Part shown: in pieces, positions 52,107-61,323 of the stretch
Layout: every line of letters begins with the position of its first letter
How positions within the stretch are numbered: the stretch's first letter is position 1
NCBI GenBank assembly: GCA_910583845.1
Contig: CAJUAB010000015.1
Span: 60,319-124,318, forward strand
DNA from: an uncultured Acetatifactor sp.
Lineage (GTDB): Bacteria > Bacillota > Clostridia > Lachnospirales > Lachnospiraceae
Length of the DNA: 64,000 bases
Direction of reading: 5' to 3'
Translations under genes and position numbers: made by a program
Notes under the pieces: model-generated
Seen by the model: only the letters and a program-made list of their open reading frames with translations
Told to the model about the DNA's origin: nothing
Databases searched by the model: none

Positions 52107-52943
52107 CTACGGCAGCAGCCCGAATCTCTTTACCGATTCCGTCACCAGACTCTTGAATACCGGCGCCGTCCTGTCCGCCGCCTCCTGCACCTCCCTGTGG
52201 CTCAGCGGGTTGGCCGTCATACCTGCTGCCAGGTTGCACACACAGGAGATCCCGCAGATCCGCATGCCCATATGCGCCGCTGCCACAGCCTCCACCGCCG
52301 TGCTCATGCCCACCGCGTCGCATCCCCATGTACGCAGCATGCGGATCTCGGCGGGCGTCTCAAAGGAAGGGCCGGTCAGCTGGGCATATACCCCCTGCTG
52401 GAGAGAAATCCCCTTCTCCCCGGCCGCCGTCCTGATGATTTCCTGCAGCTCCGGGTCGTATACATGACTCATATCCGGAAACCGGGTGCCCAGCTGCTCA
52501 ATATTGGCGCCAACCAGCGGATTGGGCGCGAAACAGGAAATATGATCGGTAATCAGCATCAGATCCCCCGCGTGGAAGGATGTGTTTACGCCTCCGGAGG
52601 CATTGGTCAGAAAGAGGATCTCCGCGCCCAGCAGCTTCATAAGCCGGATGGGCAAAACCACATCGCTGATCTCGTACCCCTCATAGTAATGCACTCTGCC
52701 CTTCATGCACACCACCGGTACGTCTTCCACATAGCCGAAGATAAACCGTCCGTCATGTCCCGGCACAGTGGAAACAGGGAATCCCTCGATATCCCCATAG
52801 GGCACCTGGGCCGCAACACGGATCGTGTCCGCATAGTCTCCAAGCCCGGAGCCAAGAACGACTGCCACCCTGGGGATGAAGTCCGTGACCCGGCGCACAC
52901 AGGATTCACATTGTTTCAGTTTCTCATAGACCGTTGTCTGCAT
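52107..52943 (-). CDS. punA: purine nucleoside phosphorylase
   Basis: 278 residues. Splits (deoxy)inosine and guanosine with phosphate. VVLGSGLGDYAD near the N-terminus (phosphate loop), GRVHYYEGYEISDVVLPIRLMK, and FLTNASGGVN. ATG 52943 follows AAAAGGAG. Close behind come cdd and the amidohydrolase, all salvage functions. Confidence 0.95.
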   Translation of the reverse strand: MQTTVYEKLKQCESCVRRVTDFIPRVAVVLGSGLGDYADTIRVAAQVPYGDIEGFPVSTVPGHDGRFIFGYVEDVPVVCMKGRVHYYEGYEISDVVLPIRLMKLLGAEILFLTNASGGVNTSFHAGDLMLITDHISCFAPNPLVGANIEQLGTRFPDMSHVYDPELQEIIRTAAGEKGISLQQGVYAQLTGPSFETPAEIRMLRTWGCDAVGMSTAVEAVAAAHMGMRICGISCVCNLAAGMTANPLSHREVQEAADRTAPVFKSLVTESVKRFGLLP

Positions 52944-53078
52944 GGCGTTCTCCTTTTCAGAAGCGGACATACGCCGCCAAAGCCCCGAAACAGCCCCGGC
53001 GTCTGTATGAGCAGTAAAATGTCTTATCCTACACGCACATTATAACCAATTTGTTCCTAAAAAGCAATTCTATTGGAC

Positions 53079-53114
53079 AAAAAGTTTGGGACCGCCGCAT
53101 TACTGCGGCCGTCC
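53079..53114 (-). terminator. terminator at the end of the Zn-ribbon gene
   Basis: Minus strand GGACGGCCGCA pairs with TGCGGCGGTCC (one mismatch), followed by AAACTTTTTG. The left arm contains the stop codon of the gene. Confidence 0.75.
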
Positions 53115-53369
53115 CTGATTCTTCCATCTCTTCAGCGTGGGGAAAAGTTTCCTCATCTGCTCCCGGGCTTCCTCCGGCGTTTTGCACTTCCCGCCTCCCA
53201 CCCAGAACGGAATACAGCTTTCGATCATTTCCTCCATGGTTTCGTCCTTTCCGAAATTTCCGTTGGGGAAGCAGTATTTGCAGTAATCCGTGTTTCTGCT
53301 TCCATCGGCATTGCGGCCATACTCCTCTTCCCCCATCATCATGCTGCAGCTCTGACATACTCTGTTCAT
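53100..53369 (-). CDS. zinc-ribbon protein
   Basis: 89 residues, of the putative zinc-ribbon type (PF12674-like). CQSCSMMMGEEEYGRN and DYCKYCFPNGNF provide two CxxC pairs. The rest has two helices with a Lys/Glu-rich tail (TPEEAREQMRKLFPTLKRW). ATG 53369 follows AAGGAGAAAATG. Function unknown. A single-gene unit with its own terminator. Confidence 0.75.
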   Translation of the reverse strand: MNRVCQSCSMMMGEEEYGRNADGSRNTDYCKYCFPNGNFGKDETMEEMIESCIPFWVGGGKCKTPEEAREQMRKLFPTLKRWKNQGRPQ

Positions 53370-53506
53370 CTCATTTTCTCCTTGTCTTTGTTTTATTCCG
53401 CTTCCCCGCCTCGGGACCATTCCCTGATCTCTCCGCTTATGAAGCTGTGTCAATCGGTTCCCTGTCTGTGCTGTGACGTTCCCGCGAAATTCCGCGTACC
53501 AGTGTG

Positions 53507-54118
53507 TCAATTCCGGTTGTCAGGCGTACTGCTTTCCTCATATCCTCCGGTGATCTCACATACATTGCTGTCCGGATCAAAAATATGAAAATAGTAATAC
53601 CCCTCATGGACTTTCCTGATCCCGGTCATCCGGCCGATCCCCAGGTCCTTCACCCGCCGGTACTCTTTCCTCAGATCCTCCACCCAGAAATTCAGCACAA
53701 ACTTGTAGTCTCCCTCTCCGTAGTGGTGTCCGGGCAGGTTCTCCTCATTCATGACGGCCAGACATTTGTTGTCAAAGAAAAACTCCGCGAACCTGTTGCC
53801 GCAGTTCCGGGTGGACACCTTCATGGAAAGAAGTTTTTCGTAAAACGCCACGGATGCCTCAAAGTCCCTCGCGATCAGGTACACACTGCCCAGATGCAGC
53901 TCCTGCCGCCGAAGCTTGTCCGCCTCCTCCAGCAAAATCTGATCCGTCCCCACGGACAGCACTTTGCTCATCTGCACCACCTTGTCGATCTCCGGCAGCG
54001 ACTGATCCATTTCCCATTTGGAGATGGACTGCCTGGAGACGGCAAGTTTTTCGGCCAGCTGCTCCTGCGTAAGACCATTGTCTATGCGCAGTTGCTGAAT
54101 CCGTTTTCCGATACTCAT
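53507..54118 (-). CDS. XRE-type HTH fused to a VOC (glyoxalase-like) domain
   Basis: 203 residues. N-terminal helix-turn-helix (about 6-60: NGLTQEQLAEKLAVSRQSISKWE) and C-terminal VOC/glyoxalase-like domain (about 75-195: LGSVYLIARDFEASVAFYEK, FHIFDPDSNVCEITG). The Glu/His ligand pattern is only partly kept, so it may sense rather than catalyse. A candidate ligand-controlled repressor. Two inverted repeats lie just upstream. Confidence 0.85.
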   Translation of the reverse strand: MSIGKRIQQLRIDNGLTQEQLAEKLAVSRQSISKWEMDQSLPEIDKVVQMSKVLSVGTDQILLEEADKLRRQELHLGSVYLIARDFEASVAFYEKLLSMKVSTRNCGNRFAEFFFDNKCLAVMNEENLPGHHYGEGDYKFVLNFWVEDLRKEYRRVKDLGIGRMTGIRKVHEGYYYFHIFDPDSNVCEITGGYEESSTPDNRN

Positions 54119-54131
54119 AGCATTTTCCTCC

Positions 54132-54186
54132 GTTCAAGATATTGCCGCCCGGACCTATCTTGAACCGCCCGTCATAACGGGCGGTT
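54132..54186. promoter_or_regulatory. candidate operators for the HTH-VOC gene
   Basis: Perfect inverted repeat GTTCAAGATA (54132-54141) / TATCTTGAAC (54156-54165), 14-bp spacer, beginning about 14 bases before the start codon. Its right arm overlaps a second perfect hairpin, AACCGCCCG (54163-54171) / CGGGCGGTT (54178-54186). An autoregulatory site or attenuator is likely. Confidence 0.55.
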
Positions 54187-54328
54187 GTCAGGGAGGCCTG
54201 TTCACTGAATGACATCTTTATTGTACCTGTACCCGGGGAATTATTCCACCAATTATTCTTGGAACTTTCGCAACCATGGGTTGCCGACGGCCTGTCCTGC
54301 CGCTCCGTCCGGCCAAAAGACTTATGCG

Positions 54329-54362
54329 AAAAAACAGAGGCTGCCCTTATTGCCGCAGCCCC
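54329..54362 (-). terminator. terminator after spoIVA
   Basis: Minus strand GGCTGC...GCAGCC stem, then CTCTGTTTTTT. Confidence 0.8.
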
Positions 54363-54369
54363 CGACTCT

Positions 54370-55857
54370 CTAAATGATGATGCAGATCATCCCTCCGTTA
54401 CTGTCATTGACAATTTTTTGCATGGTATCCTGCAGCTTTACCTGGCACTCGTCTCCAATGGAGGCAATCTTGGTGGCAATTCCGTCATTTACAAGCTGTT
54501 CCACGGATTTTCCGAATATATTGGTCTCCCAGATCCCCTCTCCCTCATGGTCCGTATTGTTGATGTACTGAATCAGGTCCTCCGCCTGCTCCTGGGTGCC
54601 CACAATGGGAGCGATCTCCGTCTCGATATTGGCTTTGATCATATGTATGGAGGGACTCACCGCCTTGATCTTCACCCCGTATTTGTTGCCATGGCGTATC
54701 ACCTCCGGCTGATTCAGAACAATTTCTTCCTTCATGGGCATCACCACTCCATAGCCCTTCATCCGCACCATGTTTACCGCCTGGAGCACCTTGGAGTACT
54801 CCGACTTCATCCTGGCAAATTCCTGTAGTTTGGAGAGAAGCTGATACTCATCCCCGATATCCTCTCCCACCATCTCCGTCAGCATCTCGTAGTAATAGGC
54901 ATCATCGGCCTCCAGCTGAATCCGCACACATCCGTCGCTCAGGGAAATCTGGTCCACCTTGGTCCGCCGTACATACTGGCTGTCGATGGCGATGGGATGT
55001 TCCAGGCAGTCCCTCAGGGTAGTGTACTCTTTCATGATTCCCTTTACCCGCTCGATCAGTTCCTGTTTCATCCGATTGTCCCGGGGCAGCATCTCCACCC
55101 ACTTTGGCATGTAGAACTCGATCACGGAGATGGGAAATTCGTACAGCACATTTTCCAGAATCTTATGGATATCCTCCTTCTTAAGCTGTTCGCAGTTTAC
55201 CGGCAGCACGGCCACGCCGTATTTTTCCTGCATCTGTTCCGCCAGCGCCCGGGTCTCCTCGGAGAAAGGCTTCTGACTGTTCAAAAGCACCAGAAAGGGT
55301 TTATGTAATTTCTTGAGGGCATTGATGGTCTTTTCCTCCGCCGGAAGAAAGCTCTCCCTGGGAAGTTCCCCGAAGCTGCCGTCTGTAGAGACCACCAGAC
55401 CGATGGTGGAATGATCGTTCATAACCTTATCCGTGCCGATCTCCGCCGCCTTGGTGAAGGGAATCTCATTCTCAAACCAGGGCGTTTTTACCATCCTCTC
55501 CGCGTTTTCTTCCATATGCCCCGCCGCGCCGTCCACCATGTATCCCACGCAGTCGATCAGTCGTACATCCACCTCCACATCATCGTTGAGCACCACATGG
55601 GCCGCCTCCTTGGGAATGAACTTGGGCTCCGTGGTGGTGATGGTACGCCCTCCGGCGCTCTGGGGCAGTTCGTCCATGGCACGGGTCTTCGCGTGTTCGT
55701 CCTCCATATAAGGCAGAACCATCACATCCATAAAACGCTTGATAAACGTGGATTTTCCCGTGCGCACAGGCCCCAGCACGCCGATGTAGATCTCCCCACC
55801 GGTCCGCTGCTGTATATCATGATAGAGGTCATAAGTATTCATCGTATAATTTTCCAT
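54370..55857 (-). CDS. spoIVA: stage IV sporulation protein A (spore coat ATPase)
   Basis: 495 residues. Forms the basement layer of the spore coat, polymerising with ATP hydrolysis. P-loop GPVRTGKST (29-37), SAGGRTITTTEPKFIPKEA, LIDCVGYMVDGAAGH (the VGY-type Walker B), ending DSNGGMICIII. ATG 55857 follows GGGAGG. Proves a spore-forming organism. The gene has no neighbour from the usual spore loci here. Confidence 0.97.
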   Translation of the reverse strand: MENYTMNTYDLYHDIQQRTGGEIYIGVLGPVRTGKSTFIKRFMDVMVLPYMEDEHAKTRAMDELPQSAGGRTITTTEPKFIPKEAAHVVLNDDVEVDVRLIDCVGYMVDGAAGHMEENAERMVKTPWFENEIPFTKAAEIGTDKVMNDHSTIGLVVSTDGSFGELPRESFLPAEEKTINALKKLHKPFLVLLNSQKPFSEETRALAEQMQEKYGVAVLPVNCEQLKKEDIHKILENVLYEFPISVIEFYMPKWVEMLPRDNRMKQELIERVKGIMKEYTTLRDCLEHPIAIDSQYVRRTKVDQISLSDGCVRIQLEADDAYYYEMLTEMVGEDIGDEYQLLSKLQEFARMKSEYSKVLQAVNMVRMKGYGVVMPMKEEIVLNQPEVIRHGNKYGVKIKAVSPSIHMIKANIETEIAPIVGTQEQAEDLIQYINNTDHEGEGIWETNIFGKSVEQLVNDGIATKIASIGDECQVKLQDTMQKIVNDSNGGMICIII

Positions 55858-55862
55858 ATAAA

Positions 55863-55904
55863 GAACCTCCCGCCTATACTGGTATATGTATATGCGAGAG
55901 GTTC
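55863..55904 (-). promoter_or_regulatory. hairpin over the spoIVA ribosome binding site
   Basis: On the minus strand GAACCTCTCGC (55904-55894) faces GGCGGGAGGTTC (55874-55863), so the ribosome binding site GGGAGG lies in the 3' arm. The loop includes CATATACAT, a weak match to a sigma-E -10. It may also end tyrS transcripts, although the T run is poor. Confidence 0.45.
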
Positions 55905-55934
55905 CCGGTCCATGATTTTTTTTACGTCTGAAGA

Positions 55935-57161
55935 TCAGAAGGTTGCCACCACGCGCTTGAAGCTCTTCTTTCCGCGCTTCACCACCTTGCCGTCCCCGGC
56001 GAAATCATCCTTTGTATATGTCGTCTTTACATCCGTCACCTTCTCTCCGTCCACAGTGACGCCGCCCTGCTCCACCGCGCGCCGGGCCTCGGAACGGGAA
56101 GCCGTCAGTCCGGCGGCGGCCACCACGCCGATGATATCTATGACGCCATCCCTGAAATCGGCCTCCTGCAACTCACAGGTGGGCATATTCTCCGCGTTGC
56201 CGGTGCCGAAAAGGGCCCTGGCGCTCTTCTGGGCCTTTTTGGCCTCCTCTTCGCCGTGTACCATGTTCGTCAGCTCGTAGGCCAGAATCTCCTTGGCCTC
56301 GTTGAGTCTGCTGCCCTCCCAGCCTTCCATGGCTTCGATCTCCTCCAGGGGCAGGAATGTCAGCATCCGCAGGCATTTCAGTACATCCGCGTCCGCCACG
56401 TTCCGCCAGTACTGGTAAAATTCAAAGGGCGTTGTCTTCTCGGGGTCCAGCCACACAGCCCCCTTCTGGGATTTGCCCATCTTATTGCCCTCGGAGTTCA
56501 GGAGCAGCGTGATGGTCATGGCGTAAGCGTCCTTGCCCAGCTTGCGGCGGATCAGTTCCGTGCCTCCCAGCATATTGCTCCACTGGTCATCGCCGCCGAA
56601 CTGCATGTTGCAGCCGTATTTCTCGTACAGGCACAGAAAATCGTAGCTCTGCATGATCATGTAGTTAAACTCCAGAAAACTCAGCCCCTTCTCCATGCGC
56701 TGTCTGTAACACTCCGCGGTGAGCATACGGTTTACGGAAAAGTGTACGCCGATATCCCGGATAAACTCTATATAGTTCAGATTTCTGAGCCAGTCCGCAT
56801 TGTTGACCATCATGGCTTTTCCCTCACCGAACTCGATGAACCGGCTCATCTGCTTTCTGAAACACTCACAGTTGTGGTCAATCTGCTCCGTGGTCATCAT
56901 GGAGCGCAGGTCGCTTCTGCCGGAGGGGTCCCCGATCATGCCCGTGCCGCCCCCCACCAGGGCGATGGGGCGGTTTCCTGCCATCTGCAGGCGCTTCATC
57001 AGGCACAGCGCCATAAAATGACCCACATGCAGACTGTCCGCGGTGGGATCAAAACCGATATAAAATGTCGCCTTCCCGTTGTTGATCAGTTCCTTGATCT
57101 CCTCCTCGTCCGTCAATTGGGCCAGCAGGCCCCTGGCTTTCAACTCGTCAAATACCGTCAT
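55935..57161 (-). CDS. tyrS: tyrosyl-tRNA synthetase
   Basis: 408 residues. Class I motifs: HVGHF (HIGH) near residue 48 and KMGKS near residue 230. FYIGFDPTADSLH and the Tyr-binding region FLEFNYMIMQSYDF are intact. A C-terminal S4-like domain has LTASRSEARRAVEQGGVTVDG. ATG 57161 follows AAGGAGAG. Behind a Tyr-type T-box leader. Confidence 0.97.
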   Translation of the reverse strand: MTVFDELKARGLLAQLTDEEEIKELINNGKATFYIGFDPTADSLHVGHFMALCLMKRLQMAGNRPIALVGGGTGMIGDPSGRSDLRSMMTTEQIDHNCECFRKQMSRFIEFGEGKAMMVNNADWLRNLNYIEFIRDIGVHFSVNRMLTAECYRQRMEKGLSFLEFNYMIMQSYDFLCLYEKYGCNMQFGGDDQWSNMLGGTELIRRKLGKDAYAMTITLLLNSEGNKMGKSQKGAVWLDPEKTTPFEFYQYWRNVADADVLKCLRMLTFLPLEEIEAMEGWEGSRLNEAKEILAYELTNMVHGEEEAKKAQKSARALFGTGNAENMPTCELQEADFRDGVIDIIGVVAAAGLTASRSEARRAVEQGGVTVDGEKVTDVKTTYTKDDFAGDGKVVKRGKKSFKRVVATF

Positions 57162-57267
57162 TTTTTCTCTCCTTTTTCTGCTTTCGGGCGGCGTCGCGCC
57201 TGTGCTGCGGTAGCTGCACCGCCCTGTTGTGTCTGGCTTTGCCGGGAAGCAAACTCTTCTGTGCACT

Positions 57268-57552
57268 AAAAAAGCCCCGTCCCATAAAAGGACGGGGCCA
57301 GCACCCGTGTTACCACCTTTTTTCCCATAAAACTCACGCCTTATGGCTCAGAGAGTATCCATCAATACTCATGGCCGATATCGGGGCCTGCCGTCAAAGC
57401 CTACTCTGCGGATATTGTATGCCGCATTTGGGTTTGCTGCTCCGAGATGTATTCCTGTCAGGCTCTGTGCGCCTCTCACCGACCGGCCGCTCTCTGTACA
57501 AAGTGGAATGACAGTACTCTTTCTCTTCATCGCATTCGCGTTTTTAAAAACC
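57268..57552 (-). ncRNA. T-box leader for tyrosine, upstream of tyrS
   Basis: On the minus strand the conserved T-box GGTGGTAACACGGG (57304-57317) and the terminator GCCCCGTCC...GGACGGGGC-TTTTTT (57268-57298) are present. A specifier loop ...GAATACATCTCGGAGC gives the codon TAC (57449-57451), i.e. tyrosine. GCCGGTCGGTGAGAGG follows the stem I pattern. Uncharged tRNA-Tyr would stop termination and raise tyrS. Confidence 0.92.
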
Positions 57553-57559
57553 TGGGCTT

Positions 57560-57588
57560 ATTGTACCCGAAAAAACCAGATGTGTCAA
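57560..57588 (-). promoter_or_regulatory. sigma-A promoter of the tyrS T-box leader
   Basis: Minus strand TTGACA (57583-57588), 17 bp, TACAAT (57560-57565). Confidence 0.85.
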
Positions 57589-57614
57589 TCACTTTTTGTG
57601 TCAAACAAAAAATT

Positions 57615-59996
57615 TTACCGGGTCTCATCCAGATATAACTGCACCCGTCTCTGGATGATTTCCGCCGTCTCCCGCTCACTGCGGTCCCCCGCGAAACACG
57701 CTTCCGCCTCTTCCTGCACGATATTGCGGATGACATCCAGCTCCGCGGCGTAGGGGATGCCGGACTCCGCGATCTGTAGAAATTCCTCCAGCCAGGAAGT
57801 GCCGTCCGCCCTTCCGGCCAGCACGGTCACAGACCGGTCGCCCTTCCTGAAAACAGGCACCGGAGCCGGATAGCCGTAAATTTCCCTGCACTCATCCACA
57901 CAGTCCCGCAGCACATCCTTCCGTATCCAGTTGGTACTGTACTGCCGCTGGGATTTATAGTCTGTGAGAAAACGGAGAAAATCATCCACGATCTCCCGGT
58001 GCCCCGCATGAATATTCACTGCCACGCAATCCTCATAGGCCACCAGAAGGTTTCCGCTCTCTCCGTCGGTGGGATATCCCACCGCATGATACCCCTCTCC
58101 CAGCAGAGCAAATGCCCGGCTGACGGAAATCAGATTTCCCTCCGCCTTATATGCCAGGGCTTTTTGCTCCCGGACCTGCTCCTCCCCCGTGAGCCCCGTT
58201 CCGCCCCGCGTCGCCTCTCCGCTCTGTTTACAAAATTCCAGTATATGATAAAACTCTTCCGTGTCAAAACAGCATTTTCCCGCCTCCAGATCCAGCAGAG
58301 GACACTGGCCTATATTGGCGAGTACCAGATCATAGAGCATGTGGTATGCCTGCCTGCTGCCATCGCTGAAGGAGACAGCCGAAAACTGCTCCGCCGGGTG
58401 TCCCGCCATTTCCCGCTCTTTCAGAATCCCCATCACATCCCCAAGGGACCAGGTAGTATCCTGCCACACCTGTTCTGATACCAGCAGCGTGGAAAAAGTG
58501 GCACCGCAGGTTATACCGTACAGTTCACCGCCGACTTTGCCGTTTTCCAGCGCGGCCGGAAAAATCTGCTCCCGGTCCTGCGCCGGCAGCACTTCCGACA
58601 GCCCGGCCAGCGCCCCTGCACTCTGCATGGCCAGCAGCAGCGGTCTTCTCACCAGCATCAGCTCCGGTCCCTCTCCCTGGGAGATCTGGGCCATGACACG
58701 GCTTTGCTGCGCCTGGGCATCCTCCTGACACTCCGGGATCTCTATGACCACCCCCGGATGCCGCCGGGTATACTCCGCCGCGCAGGTTTCTATATAATCG
58801 TTTCCCCATGTCAGCATTTCCAGCCGGATCACCACATTTTCCACCGCACGGTCCGAAAAGCCATAGAGAAAAGTCCCGTCCTCCTGCCGGAACGCGGCAT
58901 ACACTTTCCCGTCCGAACCCTCCAGCATACCGTCGCAACTGAAGAAGTTCAGATTTTTCCCGTCATATAATCGCTCAAAGGTGCCGCTTAACACATTCCA
59001 GCGAAACAAGCTGCTGTTATCCCCATACAACAGGCTGCCGTCCGGCCGGATCAGGCAGCTTTGCATAAGTTCGTAATCTCCCCGGTAGAGTTCCTTCTTC
59101 TCTTCCCCGTCACAGCCCAGAATGACCAGGCTCTGTCCCTGAAAATCTCCGCAGGCGTACAGGGGATTGCCCTCCTTCGTTTTTCCCATATAGGTCAGGG
59201 CCTTTGCCCCTCCCGGATTGTCCGGCTCCTCCAGGACAGTCAGCAGCCGGCCCTCTCCGTCTATGACGGCGATACGCTCCATGGTGCTGTCTGCCATATA
59301 ACATCTTCCCGTTTTGTCGCAGCGCCCTCCCGGCAGTATGATATTGTCCTGAGACAGGATTTTTCCCTCCCGCAAGGCGGAGGTCAAATCCAGCACTCTC
59401 TCAATGTGGCCCCTGCGGTCCGCCTGCGCCCTGAAATACCGAATTTCCCCGGGACGCTCGGAATCCCACTGCTGAAAAAACAAAAAAATCCTGCCCCCGG
59501 ATACGTCCATGCCGGTCATAAGCGCCTGTTTTTCCCCATAAGCCTTCAAGAGGGAATCTATTTCCTCCCTCCCCTCCGCATCGGCATCCGTCCGCAGGGA
59601 CCACTCCTCCATGACGGATTCTCCGCCTCCCGGGTCCACGGTTATCCAGAAAAGGGCATGCTCCGTCTTTTCCTCCCCTTCCGTCACCAGATCCTCCAGA
59701 ATATAGTAGCAGGAATCCTCCAGGGCGCTGTAATAATAAATATTGTCCGCCGCGGCTGCATCCGGCAGCGTCACCTCCAGGCAATCGGCCACACTCCAGG
59801 GAACGCCTTCCGTTTCCACCCGCTCCGAAGCCCATTTTACAGCCAGCAGATCACAGGATGCCGCCTGTTCCCGCAAAGGGACAGACTCCGGGACCTCCTC
59901 CGTGGAAGAGAGGGGCTCCGCCCTCCCGCATCCGGACAAAAATATCAATAAGAATAACACTATGGCACAATATCCCGGTCCTGTCCATCGGTTCAT
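57615..59996 (-). CDS. large extracellular solute-binding-like lipoprotein
   Basis: 793 residues. N-terminal signal with lipobox LSGC (Cys23), so lipid-anchored outside. The first half (about 60-400) looks like a beta-propeller (repeated strands such as VIDGEGRLLTVLEEPDN). The second half (about 400-790) is an ABC-type solute-binding fold (VIRLEMLTWGNDYIETCAAEYTRRHPGVVIEI, AFALLGEGYHAVGYP). No permease or ATPase is nearby; an orphan binding or sensor protein. ATG 59996 follows GAGAGGAAAAG. Confidence 0.75.
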   Translation of the reverse strand: MNRWTGPGYCAIVLFLLIFLSGCGRAEPLSSTEEVPESVPLREQAASCDLLAVKWASERVETEGVPWSVADCLEVTLPDAAAADNIYYYSALEDSCYYILEDLVTEGEEKTEHALFWITVDPGGGESVMEEWSLRTDADAEGREEIDSLLKAYGEKQALMTGMDVSGGRIFLFFQQWDSERPGEIRYFRAQADRRGHIERVLDLTSALREGKILSQDNIILPGGRCDKTGRCYMADSTMERIAVIDGEGRLLTVLEEPDNPGGAKALTYMGKTKEGNPLYACGDFQGQSLVILGCDGEEKKELYRGDYELMQSCLIRPDGSLLYGDNSSLFRWNVLSGTFERLYDGKNLNFFSCDGMLEGSDGKVYAAFRQEDGTFLYGFSDRAVENVVIRLEMLTWGNDYIETCAAEYTRRHPGVVIEIPECQEDAQAQQSRVMAQISQGEGPELMLVRRPLLLAMQSAGALAGLSEVLPAQDREQIFPAALENGKVGGELYGITCGATFSTLLVSEQVWQDTTWSLGDVMGILKEREMAGHPAEQFSAVSFSDGSRQAYHMLYDLVLANIGQCPLLDLEAGKCCFDTEEFYHILEFCKQSGEATRGGTGLTGEEQVREQKALAYKAEGNLISVSRAFALLGEGYHAVGYPTDGESGNLLVAYEDCVAVNIHAGHREIVDDFLRFLTDYKSQRQYSTNWIRKDVLRDCVDECREIYGYPAPVPVFRKGDRSVTVLAGRADGTSWLEEFLQIAESGIPYAAELDVIRNIVQEEAEACFAGDRSERETAEIIQRRVQLYLDETR

Positions 59997-60094
59997 TGCT
60001 TTTCCTCTCCCGGCATCTCTGTCAGCCAATTGTATAACCCGGATCACCTCTTCCATTTTCAGAAAGGCGTTCTTGCTTTCGCTGCTCCCCCGCC

Positions 60095-61297
60095 CTATTT
60101 ATTTGCCATCAGCGTGACCATGGCCCGGTTCAGCCCGTCCACCGTCAGTTTGAACATGGGGAACAGCTGCTTCACCGCAGTCTCCGCCTCCCGCCAGGGA
60201 GCGTGCCCCGGAGCCATCTTGGGATTGAGCCAGACCACTTTCTTATATTTTCGCTTCACCAGCTGCAGCCACTCGTAGCCGGACAGGCCGCCGTTGGGCC
60301 CCCGGTAATTGCCGCTGACAGAATAGAGTTCCTCCGGAGCCATGGCAGCATCTCCCACGATGATCACCTTGTAGTCGCTGCCCACATTGCGGAACATCCA
60401 CTCTGTATCCACCCAGTCTCCGTTTTCACACTCGGGGGTCTTGTACAACTTGCTGTAAATGCAGTTATGAAAATAATAGGTCTTTACATCCTTATAATGA
60501 TTGGACTTGTGCACCGCCTGGAACAGATCGTTGAGCAGACTGCTGAAGGGGATCATGGTACCCCCGGAATCCATCAGAAGCAGCAGCTTTACCGCGTTCT
60601 TACGGGGTTTCTTCATAACAATCTGCAGGCAGCCGCCGTTATTACAGGTCTTGTCCACCGTGCCGTCTATGTCCAGTTCCGTCTCGGGTATATCCAGCCT
60701 GGTGGAAAATTGCCGGAGCCTGCGGAACGCAAGCTGAAACTGCCGGTTGTCCAACACCCTGTCATCCCTGAAATCCCGGTACTTGCGGGCACCCACCACG
60801 GCGAAGGCAGACTGATATCCCGTCTTGCCCCCCACGCGGACGCCTCCCACATTGCCTCCCATATTGCCAAAGGAAGTCTTCCCCATGGTGCCGATCCAGA
60901 AGCTCCCCCCATTGTGCTCCTCATTCTGGTCTTTCAGACGCTGCCTGAAGGTCTCCTCCACCTGCTCCTTGTCCACATGGATATCCTCCATCTGGTTCAA
61001 GTGATTGCGGGCCTCCTCATGGGCCAGCTCCATCATCTCGGACTTGTCCAGCCAGCGGAGCATCTCAGCGCCTACCTCGGTGTCCTTCTGAGCCGCCTTG
61101 AAGCACTCCTCAAAGGCCATGTCAAATTTGTCAAAATCAGTCTCGCTCTTGACCAGGATCATCCGGGCCACATAATAAAACTGCGTCAGGGAGCTGCCAC
61201 ACAGCCCCCTATCCAGCGCGTCCTGCAAAGTAAGCCACTCCCCCAGCGTCACCCGAAGTCCCTTGGCCCGCAGCGCGTCAAAAAATTTGATGAACAA
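60095..61297 (-). CDS. VWA-domain CoxE-like protein
   Basis: 400 residues. N-terminal helical region (about 1-160) then a VWA domain (about 230-390). KLLLLMDSGGTMIPF takes the place of the usual MIDAS DxSxS, so the metal site is altered. Start TTG 61297 has GGAGG eight bases upstream; ATG 61486 would overlap the neighbour completely. Pairs with the MoxR ATPase two genes upstream, as in CoxD/CoxE chaperone pairs. GNMGGNVGGVRVGGK is a Gly-rich loop. Confidence 0.78.
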   Translation of the reverse strand: MFIKFFDALRAKGLRVTLGEWLTLQDALDRGLCGSSLTQFYYVARMILVKSETDFDKFDMAFEECFKAAQKDTEVGAEMLRWLDKSEMMELAHEEARNHLNQMEDIHVDKEQVEETFRQRLKDQNEEHNGGSFWIGTMGKTSFGNMGGNVGGVRVGGKTGYQSAFAVVGARKYRDFRDDRVLDNRQFQLAFRRLRQFSTRLDIPETELDIDGTVDKTCNNGGCLQIVMKKPRKNAVKLLLLMDSGGTMIPFSSLLNDLFQAVHKSNHYKDVKTYYFHNCIYSKLYKTPECENGDWVDTEWMFRNVGSDYKVIIVGDAAMAPEELYSVSGNYRGPNGGLSGYEWLQLVKRKYKKVVWLNPKMAPGHAPWREAETAVKQLFPMFKLTVDGLNRAMVTLMANK

Positions 61298-61323
61298 TGG
61301 TATTCCCTCCGTACTTGCTGCTT

